A stretch of DNA of 28,650 bases from a virus, in the IMG/VR virus record IMGVR_UViG_3300032323_000132, positions 1 to 28,650 of that record; one strand, 5' to 3'. A model generated the notes under the pieces. The model saw nothing but the letters and a program-made list of their open reading frames with translations. It was not told the origin of the DNA and searched no databases. Shown here piece after piece: positions 21,103 to 28,650 of this stretch. Numbering within the stretch: position 1 is the stretch's first letter; each line of letters starts with the position of its first letter. The translations under genes and the position numbers were made by a program.

Positions 21103-21660
21103 ATGAGTGTAATTAACGAAATCAAAACTCTTTTGGGTATGGAAGTAAAACTTGCTCAAATGAAACTTGACAATGGTACAGTTATCGAAGCTGAAGCTTT
21201 TGAACCACAACAAGCTGTATTTATTGTAAATGAGGAAGATAGAATTGCAATGCCTGTAGGAGAATACAAACTTGAAGATGGAAACATTTTAGAAGTTGAA
21301 GTAGAAGGTATTATTGCATCTATTGAAATGCCTGAAGAAGAAATGCCAGAAGCTGAAGTTGAAGCACCTGCTGAAGAAGAAGTAGTTGTTGAAGCTAATG
21401 CAGAAGCTGCTCCTAAAAAGGTAATTGAATCAATCACTAAAGAAATGTTCTTTTCTGAAATTGAAAAATTAAGAAATGAAATTGCTGAATTGAAACTATC
21501 TAAAGTAGAAGAGGAAAAACCTGAAGTTGCTAAAGAAGTTGAATTAAGCGTTGAGCCATTAACTCATTCACCTGAAGTGAAAGATGTTAAAGTTCAAAAA
21601 TTTGCAGCTAACAGACCAATGACTACTCAAGATAGAGTTATGGCAAAACTTTTTAATTAA
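21103..21660 (+). CDS. Capsid scaffold candidate
   Basis: A 185-residue, strongly acidic protein between protease and major capsid genes, where scaffolds lie. Seen: an N-terminal part with AEAFEPQQAVFIVNEEDRI and PVGEYKLEDGNILEVEVEGI, a Glu/Pro/Ala-rich stretch (EEMPEAEVEAPAEEEVVVEA), a helix-forming EIEKLRNEIAELKLSKVEE near residues 120-140, and a C-terminal NRPMTTQDRVMAKLFN. A coiled coil plus acidic spacer plus basic end is a scaffold layout. The protease at 19943 would remove it during maturation. Function is inferred from context and composition. Confidence 0.6.
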   Translation: MSVINEIKTLLGMEVKLAQMKLDNGTVIEAEAFEPQQAVFIVNEEDRIAMPVGEYKLEDGNILEVEVEGIIASIEMPEEEMPEAEVEAPAEEEVVVEANAEAAPKKVIESITKEMFFSEIEKLRNEIAELKLSKVEEEKPEVAKEVELSVEPLTHSPEVKDVKVQKFAANRPMTTQDRVMAKLFN

Positions 21661-21686
21661 TAAATAATAAAACTAAATAAATAAAA

Positions 21687-22640
21687 ATGGCTACTACTAC
21701 AAGTATTACTACAACTTATGCAGGGGAATTTGCAGGTAAATATATCTCTGCTGCTTTATTATCTGCTTCTACTATCGAAAATGGTGGAATCGAGGTAATG
21801 CCAAACGTTAAATACAAATCTGTTATCCAAAGAGTTGGAACAGATGGTATTGTTAAAGATGCAACTTGTGATTTCGATGCTACTTCTACAGTTACTTTGA
21901 CTGAAAGAATTATGCAACCAGAGGAATTTCAAGTAAATTTACAACTTTGTAAAAAAGACTTTCACGCAACTTGGGAAGCTGTATCTATGGGATATTCTTC
22001 TTTTGATTCTTTGCCACCAAGCTTTGCTGACTTCTTGATTTCTCACGTAGCTGCTAAAGTTGCTGAAAAAACTGAACAAAACATTTGGAGAGGTGTTAAT
22101 GCAAACGCTGGAGAATTTGCAGGATTCACTGCTTTATTGGCTGCTGATGCTGCTTTACCATCTGCTCAAGAAGTTGCAGGTACTACTGTTACTGCTGCTA
22201 ACGTTGTAGCTGAATTAGGAAAAGTTGTTGATGCTATCCCTGCTGCACTTTACGGAAAAGAAGATTTATACTTATATGTTTCTCAAAACATCGCTCGTGC
22301 TTATGTTCGTGCTTTAGGTGGATTTGGAGCTTCAGGTTTAGGTGCTAACGGTACTAACGCTCAAGGTACACAATGGTATAACAACGGTTCATTATCTTTT
22401 GATGGTGTTAAAATCTTTGTTGCTAATGGATTGGCTAATAACGTAGCTATTGCTGCTCAAAAATCTAACTTGTACTTTGGTACTGGATTGTTATCTGACC
22501 AAAACGAAGTTAAAGTAATCGATATGGCTGACATCGATGGAAGTCAAAATGTAAGAGTAGTAATGAGATTTACTGCAGGTGTACAATACGGAATCGTTCA
22601 AGATATCGTAACTTACGGAATCACAAACTCTGCTAACTAA
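21687..22640 (+). CDS. Major capsid protein (HK97-fold candidate)
   Basis: A 317-residue protein with the layout of a major capsid protein: MATTTSITTTYAGEFAGKYI at the start, then GIEVMPNVKYKSVIQRVG, a conserved FHATWEAVSMGYSSFDSLPP block, KTEQNIWRGVNANAGEFAGF, and a C-terminal VMRFTAGVQYGIVQDIVTYG. It lies after protease and scaffold genes and before two terminators. Codon use is unlike most neighbours: more AAC, ATC, TTC and CGT, as expected for a very highly expressed gene in an AT-rich genome. I recognise the GYSSFDSLPPSF type from Bacteroidetes phages. Confidence 0.82.
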   Translation: MATTTSITTTYAGEFAGKYISAALLSASTIENGGIEVMPNVKYKSVIQRVGTDGIVKDATCDFDATSTVTLTERIMQPEEFQVNLQLCKKDFHATWEAVSMGYSSFDSLPPSFADFLISHVAAKVAEKTEQNIWRGVNANAGEFAGFTALLAADAALPSAQEVAGTTVTAANVVAELGKVVDAIPAALYGKEDLYLYVSQNIARAYVRALGGFGASGLGANGTNAQGTQWYNNGSLSFDGVKIFVANGLANNVAIAAQKSNLYFGTGLLSDQNEVKVIDMADIDGSQNVRVVMRFTAGVQYGIVQDIVTYGITNSAN

Positions 22641-22657
22641 TTAGATTAGCTTTTTTT
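22632..22657 (+). terminator. First terminator after the capsid gene
   Basis: GCTAA (22632-22636) pairs with TTAGC (22646-22650), followed by seven T (22651-22657). The stop codon TAA of the capsid gene is in the loop. The stem is weak, but a stronger terminator follows. Confidence 0.45.
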
Positions 22658-22662
22658 AAATG

Positions 22663-22693
22663 AAAGGGGAGGTAAAATGCCTTCCCTTTTTTT
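22663..22693 (+). terminator. Second, strong terminator after the capsid gene
   Basis: AAAGGGGAGG (22663-22672) pairs with CCTTCCCTTT (22680-22689), one G-U pair, loop of seven, then T to 22693. It follows the weaker stem at 22632, giving a tandem stop. Confidence 0.85.
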
Positions 22694-22716
22694 ATTAACT
22701 TATAAAAAATATAAAA

Positions 22717-23244
22717 ATGGCTTGTGAAATCGCTTTAGGTAGAACGGAAAAATGTAAAGACACTACAGGTGGTCTTAAAGCAGTTTACTTTGTGAACTGG
22801 GGAGATATGACAGGAGTTACTTATGACGTTACTAATACAGATGCTATTAGTGCAGTTGCAGGTACTCCAAGTGCATACAAATATGAATTGAAAGGTAATA
22901 GTTCATTTGAACAAACTATCACTTCTTCAAGAGAAAATGGAACTACATTCTTTGAGCAAACTTTAAATTTAACTTTAAAGAAATTGTCTATTGTAGACCA
23001 CAAACAAATTAAATTACTTTCTTATGGTAGACCACAAGTTGTAGTTGAAGATAACAACGGAAACTTATTCCTATGTGGTTTAGAACACGGAATGGAAGTA
23101 TCAGGTGGAACTATTGTAACGGGTGCTGCTATGGGAGATTTAAGTGGATATACATTAGTATTAACAGGACAGGAGCAAGTTCCTGCAAACTTCTTGACTA
23201 CTACTTTAACTTCTGCTGGATTTACTGTAGTATCAGGTTCATAA
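22717..23244 (+). CDS. Putative major tail protein
   Basis: A 175-residue beta-rich protein that I associate with the major tail (tube) proteins of Bacteroidetes phages: IALGRTEKCKDTTGGLKAVY, then FVNWGDMTGVTYDVTNTD, YELKGNSSFEQTITSSRENG, QVVVEDNNGNLFLCGLEHGM, and GTAMGDLSGYTL-like GAAMGDLSGYTLVLTGQE. The strands and conserved G-D-L-S-G-Y-T-L fit a tail-tube fold, which the sequence alone cannot prove. It is placed between strong terminators, with no promoter I can name, and shares the high-expression codon choice of the capsid gene. It would stack around the tape measure. Confidence 0.68.
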   Translation: MACEIALGRTEKCKDTTGGLKAVYFVNWGDMTGVTYDVTNTDAISAVAGTPSAYKYELKGNSSFEQTITSSRENGTTFFEQTLNLTLKKLSIVDHKQIKLLSYGRPQVVVEDNNGNLFLCGLEHGMEVSGGTIVTGAAMGDLSGYTLVLTGQEQVPANFLTTTLTSAGFTVVSGS

Positions 23245-23269
23245 TTGTTTGTTTTTTTGATTGGAAATT

Positions 23270-23296
23270 GGGTGACTTCGGTTACCCTTTTTTTTT
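23270..23296 (+). terminator. Terminator with UUCG tetraloop
   Basis: GGGTGAC (23270-23276) pairs with GTTACCC (23281-23287), one G-U pair, around the very stable C(TTCG)G loop, and nine T follow (23288-23296). Confidence 0.9.
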
Positions 23297-23308
23297 GTTT
23301 TAAAACAA
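23295..23308 (+). repeat. Perfect 14-base palindrome before the small virion gene
   Basis: TTGTTTTAAAACAA directly overlaps the end of the terminator T-tract and lies 35 bases before the ATG at 23344. It could be a protein-binding site; a palindrome this AT-rich may also be chance. A following TATTTATA (23323-23330) only weakly resembles a -7 box. Confidence 0.3.
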
Positions 23309-23343
23309 TTTAACGTTTATTGTATTTATAAATAAAAAAATAT

Positions 23344-23673
23344 ATGATTATTTTAAGAGAGCAAGGAACTGCACAAACTTTAAAGTTCATACCAAGAAGT
23401 TATGGAGCAGATACCATAGTATTAAGAAATGAAACTACGAATGAAGTACAAACTATTTCAGCAACGTTTGTTTTAGATTCTTATTACTTATCTACTTCTA
23501 AAATATTTGATTTAAAAGAGAATACATTTTACAATCTAACTATTAAAAATGGTGTTGAGGTTGTATATAAAGATAAAGTTTTCTGTACAAATCAAGTATT
23601 AAAAGATTACACAGTAAACAAGGATGAATATGTAGCAAACACTACAAACAATGATTTTATAATTTATGAGTAA
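23344..23673 (+). CDS. Small beta-rich virion protein
   Basis: A 109-residue protein with repeated strands: MIILREQGTAQTLKFIPRSY, then TIVLRNETTNEVQTISATFV, KIFDLKENTFYNLTIKNG, and DYTVNKDEYVANTTNNDFII. No enzyme motif. This type is found near portal and tail genes in Bacteroidetes phages and is probably a small decoration or tail protein. It follows a terminator and overlaps the portal gene by 8 bases, so the pair is co-transcribed. Confidence 0.55.
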   Translation: MIILREQGTAQTLKFIPRSYGADTIVLRNETTNEVQTISATFVLDSYYLSTSKIFDLKENTFYNLTIKNGVEVVYKDKVFCTNQVLKDYTVNKDEYVANTTNNDFIIYE

Positions 23674-25396
23674 TATATCAATCGTTCAATTATCGGCTTA
23701 TACAAGTCCTGTAATTAAAGAAAGTAAAAAGGCAGATTATATTGAGTATGGCGTAGATAATAACTACTTTCAATACTTAATAGATAGATACTTGTATTCT
23801 GCGACAAACAACGCTATTATTACTGGTGTTACTAATATGATTTATGGTAAAGGTTTAGATGCTTTAGATTCTAACAAAAAGCCAAATGAGTATGCACAAA
23901 TGCGTAGTATTATTAAAGGTGACTGCCTTAAGAAAGTAGCTTTAGAAAGAAAGATGCTTGGAATGGCTGCTATGCAAGTAATAAAAGAAAAAGGAAAGGT
24001 TAAAAAGATTGACCATTTTCCAATGAGTACATTAAGAGCAGAAAAATGCAATGATAAAGGAGAAATTGAAGCTTGGTATTATTACCCTGATTGGACTAAA
24101 AAGAAACCTTCTGAAGAAGCTAAACGTATTCCTGCATTCGGATTCGGAAATGGTAATGAAGTTGAGATGTATGTGGTACATCCTTATGTTAGTGGATTTC
24201 ACTATTACACTCCTATTGATTATTCAGGTGCTTTACCATATGCTAAATTAGAAGAAGAAATAAGTGATTACTTAATCAATGATGTTCAAAACGGATTTAG
24301 TGGTACTAAAGTAATTAACTTTAATAATGGTGTACCTTCTGAAGAAATGCGTGACAAAATTAAACGTGATGTGTTAGGTAAATTAACAGGTTCACGTGGT
24401 GAAAAAGTAATTGTAGCATTTAATGCTAATGCAGAAAGTAAAACTACAGTTGAAGATATACCATTAAACGATGCACCTGCTCATTATGATTATTTATCAA
24501 AAGAATGTTTTGAAAAGTTAATTGTAGGTCATAGAGTAACATCTCCAATGCTTTTAGGAATTAGAGATACAGGTGGTGGTTTAAGCAACAATGCAGATGA
24601 AATTGAAACTGCTACTTTATTATTTGACAACATAGTAATTAAACCATACCAACTTGAATTAATTGCTGCTATTGATGAGATTTTAGCAGTAAATGATATT
24701 AGCTTAAAATTATACTTTAAGACTATACAACCTTTAGAATTTGTAGGTGTAAATGAAATGGATGCTGAAACAAAAGAAGAAGAAACAGGTATTAAAATGA
24801 GTTCTCATTTAGATAATATTGATTTAGATTCTTTTGGTGAAGAAATTGATTTAAATGAATGGGAATTAATAGATAGTAGACAAGTTGATTATGAAGAAGA
24901 AGAAAAATTAGATGCTGAATTAAAAGCATTAAATAATCCTAAAAAATCATTATTGTCTAAAATTTGGCATTTTGTAAGTACTGGAGTTGCTAATCCTAAT
25001 GCCCGTTCTGAACAAGATGGTGAATTGTTTAAATCAAGATATAGATATAGTGGTGAGGTTGGTGCAAATAGTCGTCCCTTTTGTGTTAAAATGCTTTCAG
25101 CTAATAAACTATATAGAAAAGAAGATATAATGCGTATGAGTCAATCTGAGGTGAACAAGGGATGGGGACCTGAAGGTGCAGATAATTACGATGTATTTTT
25201 ATATAAAGGTGGTGGTGCTTGTCATCATTTTTGGACTAGAGAAACTTATAGAAAAAGACAAGATGTTAATAGTCCTTTAGCTACACAAATATCACCTGCT
25301 ACGGCAAGAAAAGAAGGCGAAATATTGCCAAAAGACAATCCATTAGTATATGAAAAACCAATAAATATGCCTAATCAAGGATTTTTACCTAAATAA
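23666..25396 (+). CDS. Portal protein with C-terminal fused domain
   Basis: A 576-residue portal. The core (about residues 1-410) has the usual start with SKKADYIEYGVDNNYFQYLI, ATNNAIITGVTNMIYGKGLD, a central QNGFSGTKVINFNNG, and SPMLLGIRDTGGGLSNNADE, the conserved stretch before the long helix. The portal forms the DNA channel at one head vertex. A linker of acidic residues (ELDAELK-like EEEEKLDAELKALNN) leads to a second domain, about 440-545: SRPFCVKMLSANKLYRKEDI, then VNKGWGPEGADNYDVFLYKG and GGACHHFWTRETYRKRQDVN. This domain has Cys and His residues and is unexplained. The place after the capsid gene is unusual. Confidence 0.8.
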   Translation: MSNISIVQLSAYTSPVIKESKKADYIEYGVDNNYFQYLIDRYLYSATNNAIITGVTNMIYGKGLDALDSNKKPNEYAQMRSIIKGDCLKKVALERKMLGMAAMQVIKEKGKVKKIDHFPMSTLRAEKCNDKGEIEAWYYYPDWTKKKPSEEAKRIPAFGFGNGNEVEMYVVHPYVSGFHYYTPIDYSGALPYAKLEEEISDYLINDVQNGFSGTKVINFNNGVPSEEMRDKIKRDVLGKLTGSRGEKVIVAFNANAESKTTVEDIPLNDAPAHYDYLSKECFEKLIVGHRVTSPMLLGIRDTGGGLSNNADEIETATLLFDNIVIKPYQLELIAAIDEILAVNDISLKLYFKTIQPLEFVGVNEMDAETKEEETGIKMSSHLDNIDLDSFGEEIDLNEWELIDSRQVDYEEEEKLDAELKALNNPKKSLLSKIWHFVSTGVANPNARSEQDGELFKSRYRYSGEVGANSRPFCVKMLSANKLYRKEDIMRMSQSEVNKGWGPEGADNYDVFLYKGGGACHHFWTRETYRKRQDVNSPLATQISPATARKEGEILPKDNPLVYEKPINMPNQGFLPK

Positions 25397-25404
25397 TTAA
25401 ATAA

Positions 25405-25905
25405 ATGGCACAAGCATTATTCGTAACAAGAGAAGATATAGTTAAATACACAGCTATGAATGGAAATGTTGATACTGACAAATTCATTCAGTTTGTTAAA
25501 ATAGCACAAGATATACATATTCAAAACTATTTAGGAACAAAGCTATACGATAAGATAAATGATGATATTGTAGATGGTACTTTAGCAAGTCCTTATACAA
25601 CGCTTTTAAGCAAATATATTAAGCCAATGGTAATTCACTTTGCTATGGTAGAATATTTGCCTTATTCAGCTTATACGATAGCTAATAAAGGTGTATATAA
25701 ACACAATAGTGAAAATAGTACAAACGTTGAAAAGAATGAAATTGATTTCTTAATAGAAAAAGAAAGAGATGTTGCTCAACACTATACTAATAGATTTATA
25801 GATTATATGTCTTTTAATCAAAGTTTATATCCTGAATATAACTTAAATTCAAATGGAGATATGTATCCTGATTCAGAAGCGAACTTTATAAGTTGGGTAA
25901 TATGA
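25405..25905 (+). CDS. Head-tail connector / adaptor (DUF6712-like)
   Basis: A 166-residue helical protein: LFVTREDIVKYTAMNGNVDT, then DKFIQFVKIAQDIHIQNYLG, YDKINDDIVDGTLASPYTTL, KYIKPMVIHFAMVEYLPYSA, and NEIDFLIEKERDVAQHYTNR. This is the DUF6712 pattern (D-x-x-x-Q-x-x-L-G and a helical bundle), which sits below the portal as a head-tail adaptor. It starts 8 bases after the portal stop. The end overlaps a tiny gene at ATGA. Family assignment is fair and agrees with its position. Confidence 0.7.
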   Translation: MAQALFVTREDIVKYTAMNGNVDTDKFIQFVKIAQDIHIQNYLGTKLYDKINDDIVDGTLASPYTTLLSKYIKPMVIHFAMVEYLPYSAYTIANKGVYKHNSENSTNVEKNEIDFLIEKERDVAQHYTNRFIDYMSFNQSLYPEYNLNSNGDMYPDSEANFISWVI

Positions 25906-25988
25906 TGAAAAAAGAAACTTATAAACCAAAAGCTATTAACGTAAAAAAGCTTCAAATATTTTTAAATAAAATAAAAGATAAAAAATGA
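25902..25988 (+). CDS. Possible 28-residue basic peptide
   Basis: An ATGATG start overlaps the stop of the connector gene, and its own stop overlaps the next ATG (ATGA). The product (MMKKETYKPKAINVKKLQIF, then LNKIKDKK) is strongly basic. The gap between connector and the next gene would otherwise be empty, and both overlaps fit the translational chain of this region. The size is too small to be sure it is made. Confidence 0.35.
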   Translation: MMKKETYKPKAINVKKLQIFLNKIKDKK

Positions 25989-26323
25989 GTTTACAATTCA
26001 AACATATAAAGGGCGATACTTTTGACCAAGTAGATTTTCAATTAAAGATTAATGACGTAGCTGTAAATTTAACAGGTGCTGTTATTAGAATGCAATTACG
26101 TAAAAGCTATTCAGATACAACTGCTGCTTTATCACTCACTTCAGTATCTTCTGCAGGTATTACAATTACAAACGCTTTAGAAGGTAGGTTTAGAATAAAC
26201 ACACAAATTATAGACATAGAAGTTTATAATTATGTATATGATATACAAATCACCTTAGCAAGTGGTGTAGTTAAAACATATATTCAAGGTGGATTTAATA
26301 TAACAAACGAAGTAACAAGATAA
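25985..26323 (+). CDS. Small beta-rich structural protein (fibre-associated)
   Basis: A 112-residue beta protein: FKHIKGDTFDQVDFQLKIND, then AVNLTGAVIRMQLRKSYSDT, and YVYDIQITLASGVVKTYIQG with GGFNITNEVTR at the end. The GDTF...VDF and LTGAxIRMQLRK pattern resembles the N-terminal module of phage baseplate/fibre-associated proteins (BppU-like). It is separated from the fibre gene by 3 bases and probably forms part of the fibre attachment. Not a confirmed family. Confidence 0.58.
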   Translation: MSLQFKHIKGDTFDQVDFQLKINDVAVNLTGAVIRMQLRKSYSDTTAALSLTSVSSAGITITNALEGRFRINTQIIDIEVYNYVYDIQITLASGVVKTYIQGGFNITNEVTR

Positions 26324-26326
26324 AAA

Positions 26327-28650
26327 ATGGGAGATGATATTACTATTGGCGTAACGGAAATTGTAAATAATATTGAAGTTACTGCACAACCTAATGACCA
26401 AGTTGTTGAAATAGATGTAATTGATAATACAGATGAGGTTACTTTAAATATTACACCTACTGTAATTGAAATAAATGTAAACAAAGGAAGTTCATTTGCG
26501 AGATGGGGTACTATATTTGGTACATTATCAGACCAAGTTGATTTACAAAATGCTTTATTTAATAAAGCTGATTTAGTAGATGGAAAAGTTCCTGCTTCAC
26601 AGTTACCATCTTTTGTAGATGACATTATAGAAGTAGCTAATTTTGCTGCTTTACCTACAGTTGGAGAAACAGGTAAAATATATGTTACATTAGATAACAA
26701 TAAAATCTATCGTTGGAGTGGTTCTGTTTATATAGAAATAGCTTCTAATCAAGCTATATGGGGTTCAATAACAGGAACATTAAGTAATCAAACAGATTTA
26801 CAGAATGCTTTAAATGGTAAATTTAACAATCCAACAGGAAACACTACGCAATATATAGCAGGGGATGGTTCTTTGGTTACTTTCCCAATAGCAGGGCAAG
26901 CAGGTACGATTGTTAGAGAGGTAAGAAATACAACAGGAGCAACTTTAACAAAAGGAACAGTTGTTTATATTTCAGGTGCAACAGGTAATAAGCCAACAGT
27001 ATCAAAAGCAATAGCGACAGGTGATTCTACATCTGCTCAAACATTTGGTTTAATACAAGCAGATATACCTAATAATGCAAATGGATATGTAGTTTGCGTA
27101 GGTGATATATTAGGATTAGATACTTCTGCATTTACAGAAGGAACACAATTATATTTATCTTCAACTACTGCAGGAACTTATACAAGTACAAAACAATTAG
27201 CACCTAACCATTTAGTTTATATAGGTGTAGTTACACGTTCACATCCTACACAAGGACAAATTGAAGTTAAAATACAGAATGGTTATGAACTACACGAACT
27301 TCACGATGTTGCAATAGGTACATTAGCAAACAATAACTTTTTAGTATATGAAAGTTCTACTGATTTATGGAAAAATAAATCTTTAGGTACTGTATTAGGT
27401 GGCGCAAGTTCACAATTTGTAAAAGGCGATGGAAGTTTAGATTCTACTGCATACGTTCCTACTTCAAGAACTATAACAATAAATGGTTCAACACAAGATT
27501 TATCTGCCAATAGAACATTTAATATTGACGTAGGAGTTACAAGTTTTAATACAAGAACAGGAGCAGTTACATTAAGTTCTTCTGATGTTACAACTGCATT
27601 AGGTTACACTCCAGTTACACAAGCAAGAACTTTAACAATAAACGGAACTGCTTTTGATTTAAGTGCTAATAGAAGTTGGACAATACCTACTCACGATGCA
27701 GTAACGCTTGGAACTCCAAATGGTTTATCTTTATCAGGTCAAGTTTTAAGTTTAGGACTTGCAAGTGCTTCAGCAAATGGAGCATTAAGTTCTACTAATT
27801 GGAATACTTTTAATAATAAAATAGGTGGTTCAGGAACTCTTAACTACATTGCAAAATTTACAGATAGTGGTACAATAGGAGATAGTAATTTACAAGAAAT
27901 TTCAGGTGCTTTAGGTTTAGGAGTTACTCCAAGTAATTGGTCTATTCTTTATAAAACTTTACAAATAAGTAATGCAGCAGTTTTTGGAAACGAAGACTCA
28001 TCGTCTTTAAGTCATAATTTATTTGCAAATGGAGAGGATTTTACTTATATAAGTACAAGAGCTGCAAGTTTATATTCTCAAAATAGTGGAAGTCATTCGT
28101 TTTATACTGCTCCTATAGGAACTGCAGGAAACAATATGACATTAAGCACAAGAATGATTATAACTAATGGTGGAAATGTTGGTATAGGAACATCTAGTCC
28201 AAGTGATTTATTACAAGTTGGTGGTTCAAGTGGTGCTGTTTCTACTCCTACAGCTATTAGATTAGATGATACATATAGAACAGGAGGTGCTGCTTTTAAT
28301 GCTTTGAAATTTTATTTATTTAAAGGTTCAACTGAAACTTATGGGTTTGGATTAGGAGATTTAGCAGATGTGCAATATTGGGCAGGTTCAAGTTCAACAG
28401 GGACTCATAGATTTTTTACAAGTCAGACAGAACGTATGCGTATCACTTCTAGTGGTAATATTGGAATAGGAACAAGTAGTCCAACTTCATTTTCAGGATA
28501 TATAATTCAAACTATAAACGGTTCAAGTGGTTCATTTACAGAATGGCAGCAAAACGGAGGAAGCACTTTTAGGGTTGGTTCTGACAGTAGTCTTGGTGGT
28601 TTTTTATTTACTCAAAGTGCGCTTGGAATTAGATTTGGAACTAATGATTC
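26327..28650 (+). CDS. Tail fibre / receptor-binding protein, 3'-truncated
   Basis: The frame is open from the ATG at 26327 to the end of the window (774 codons seen, no stop). The start follows TAAAAA directly after the previous stop. Seen: an N-terminal region MGDDITIGVTEIVNNIEVTA, then a duplicated WGTIFGTLSDQVDLQNAL / WGSITGTLSNQTDLQNAL (26504 and 26759), a FAALPTVGETGKIYVTLDNN module, a repeated TITINGSTQDLSANR / TLTINGTAFDLSANR, and repeats of GNVGIGTSSP and GNIGIGTSSP with preceding RMIIT / RMRIT. Gly, Ser, Thr and Asn dominate, as in beta-solenoid fibres. The C-terminal end, which normally meets the host or carries a chaperone, is outside. It determines attachment to the bacterial surface by inference. 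Confidence 0.75.
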   Translation, partial: MGDDITIGVTEIVNNIEVTAQPNDQVVEIDVIDNTDEVTLNITPTVIEINVNKGSSFARWGTIFGTLSDQVDLQNALFNKADLVDGKVPASQLPSFVDDIIEVANFAALPTVGETGKIYVTLDNNKIYRWSGSVYIEIASNQAIWGSITGTLSNQTDLQNALNGKFNNPTGNTTQYIAGDGSLVTFPIAGQAGTIVREVRNTTGATLTKGTVVYISGATGNKPTVSKAIATGDSTSAQTFGLIQADIPNNANGYVVCVGDILGLDTSAFTEGTQLYLSSTTAGTYTSTKQLAPNHLVYIGVVTRSHPTQGQIEVKIQNGYELHELHDVAIGTLANNNFLVYESSTDLWKNKSLGTVLGGASSQFVKGDGSLDSTAYVPTSRTITINGSTQDLSANRTFNIDVGVTSFNTRTGAVTLSSSDVTTALGYTPVTQARTLTINGTAFDLSANRSWTIPTHDAVTLGTPNGLSLSGQVLSLGLASASANGALSSTNWNTFNNKIGGSGTLNYIAKFTDSGTIGDSNLQEISGALGLGVTPSNWSILYKTLQISNAAVFGNEDSSSLSHNLFANGEDFTYISTRAASLYSQNSGSHSFYTAPIGTAGNNMTLSTRMIITNGGNVGIGTSSPSDLLQVGGSSGAVSTPTAIRLDDTYRTGGAAFNALKFYLFKGSTETYGFGLGDLADVQYWAGSSSTGTHRFFTSQTERMRITSSGNIGIGTSSPTSFSGYIIQTINGSSGSFTEWQQNGGSTFRVGSDSSLGGFLFTQSALGIRFGTND

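Noticed and set aside
23073-23303. Plus-strand frame of 76 codons overlapping the tail-tube gene and its terminator
   Set aside because: It runs through a strong terminator hairpin and overlaps a better supported gene; the product is aromatic low-complexity sequence.
24051-24251. Plus-strand 66-codon frame within the portal gene
   Set aside because: Fully inside the portal frame, no independent motif or leader; the composition is that of a shifted frame.
26284-26700. Minus-strand open frame of 138 codons opposite the fibre gene start
   Set aside because: The plus strand holds the continuous fibre frame with recognisable repeats; the minus frame has low-complexity Ser/Thr/Val sequence and no leader.

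Overview
The window looks like one continuous stretch of a tailed-phage genome, lytic or prophage, from a host in the Bacteroidetes, most likely Flavobacteriia. The evidence is very low GC content, A-rich leaders in place of Shine-Dalgarno sites, Bacteroidetes-type promoters (TTG then TAnnTTTG), and phage proteins of types typical of that phylum. Every gene I support is on the plus strand, and many overlap at ATGA or TAATG. No sheath or baseplate-wedge genes are visible, and a tape measure plus a frameshifted tail chaperone are present, so a siphovirus-like particle is the best guess. No integrase, repressor, polymerase, primase or lysis gene was recognised here.

Layout. (1) 1-3664, DNA handling and modification: 5'-truncated ERF annealing protein, a structured leader, SSB, a terminator, a PP-loop/PAPS-reductase-like enzyme, a RecA-fold ATPase and a Mom-like DNA modification protein. 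(2) 3666-6768: a new promoter, then small genes including a membrane protein, a sigma factor, a Cys-rich protein, a PD-(D/E)XK nuclease and a MazG-like protein, closed by a terminator. (3) 6799-11305: a promoter, then HNH nuclease, RecE-like exonuclease, beta-class DNA methyltransferase, DnaA domain IV-like protein and small phage proteins. (4) 11319-13262: terminase small and large subunits, two tiny genes, a terminator and a repeat-rich noncoding block. (5) 13358-19904, mainly tail: tail assembly chaperone with a -1 frameshift extension, neck/tail completion proteins, two large tail proteins and the tape measure. (6) 19943-25988, mainly head: prohead protease, scaffold candidate, major capsid protein, tail-tube candidate, portal and connector. 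(7) 25985-28650: a small virion protein and a long tail-fibre gene running off the window.

How it works together. ERF annealase, SSB and RecE-like exonuclease form a recombination set. The PP-loop enzyme, Mom-like protein and methyltransferase suggest phage DNA is chemically protected. The sigma factor and DnaA-like protein may redirect host transcription and replication. The structural half builds the virion, but its order (terminase, tail, protease/capsid, portal) differs from the usual terminase-portal-protease-capsid-tail order.

The strongest unlisted signals are the T-rich slippery site at 13839-13847 with an 84-codon extension that lacks a plausible start codon of its own, the repeat block at 13162-13262, the duplicated promoter-leader at 6815 and 12945, and the structured RNA before ssb.
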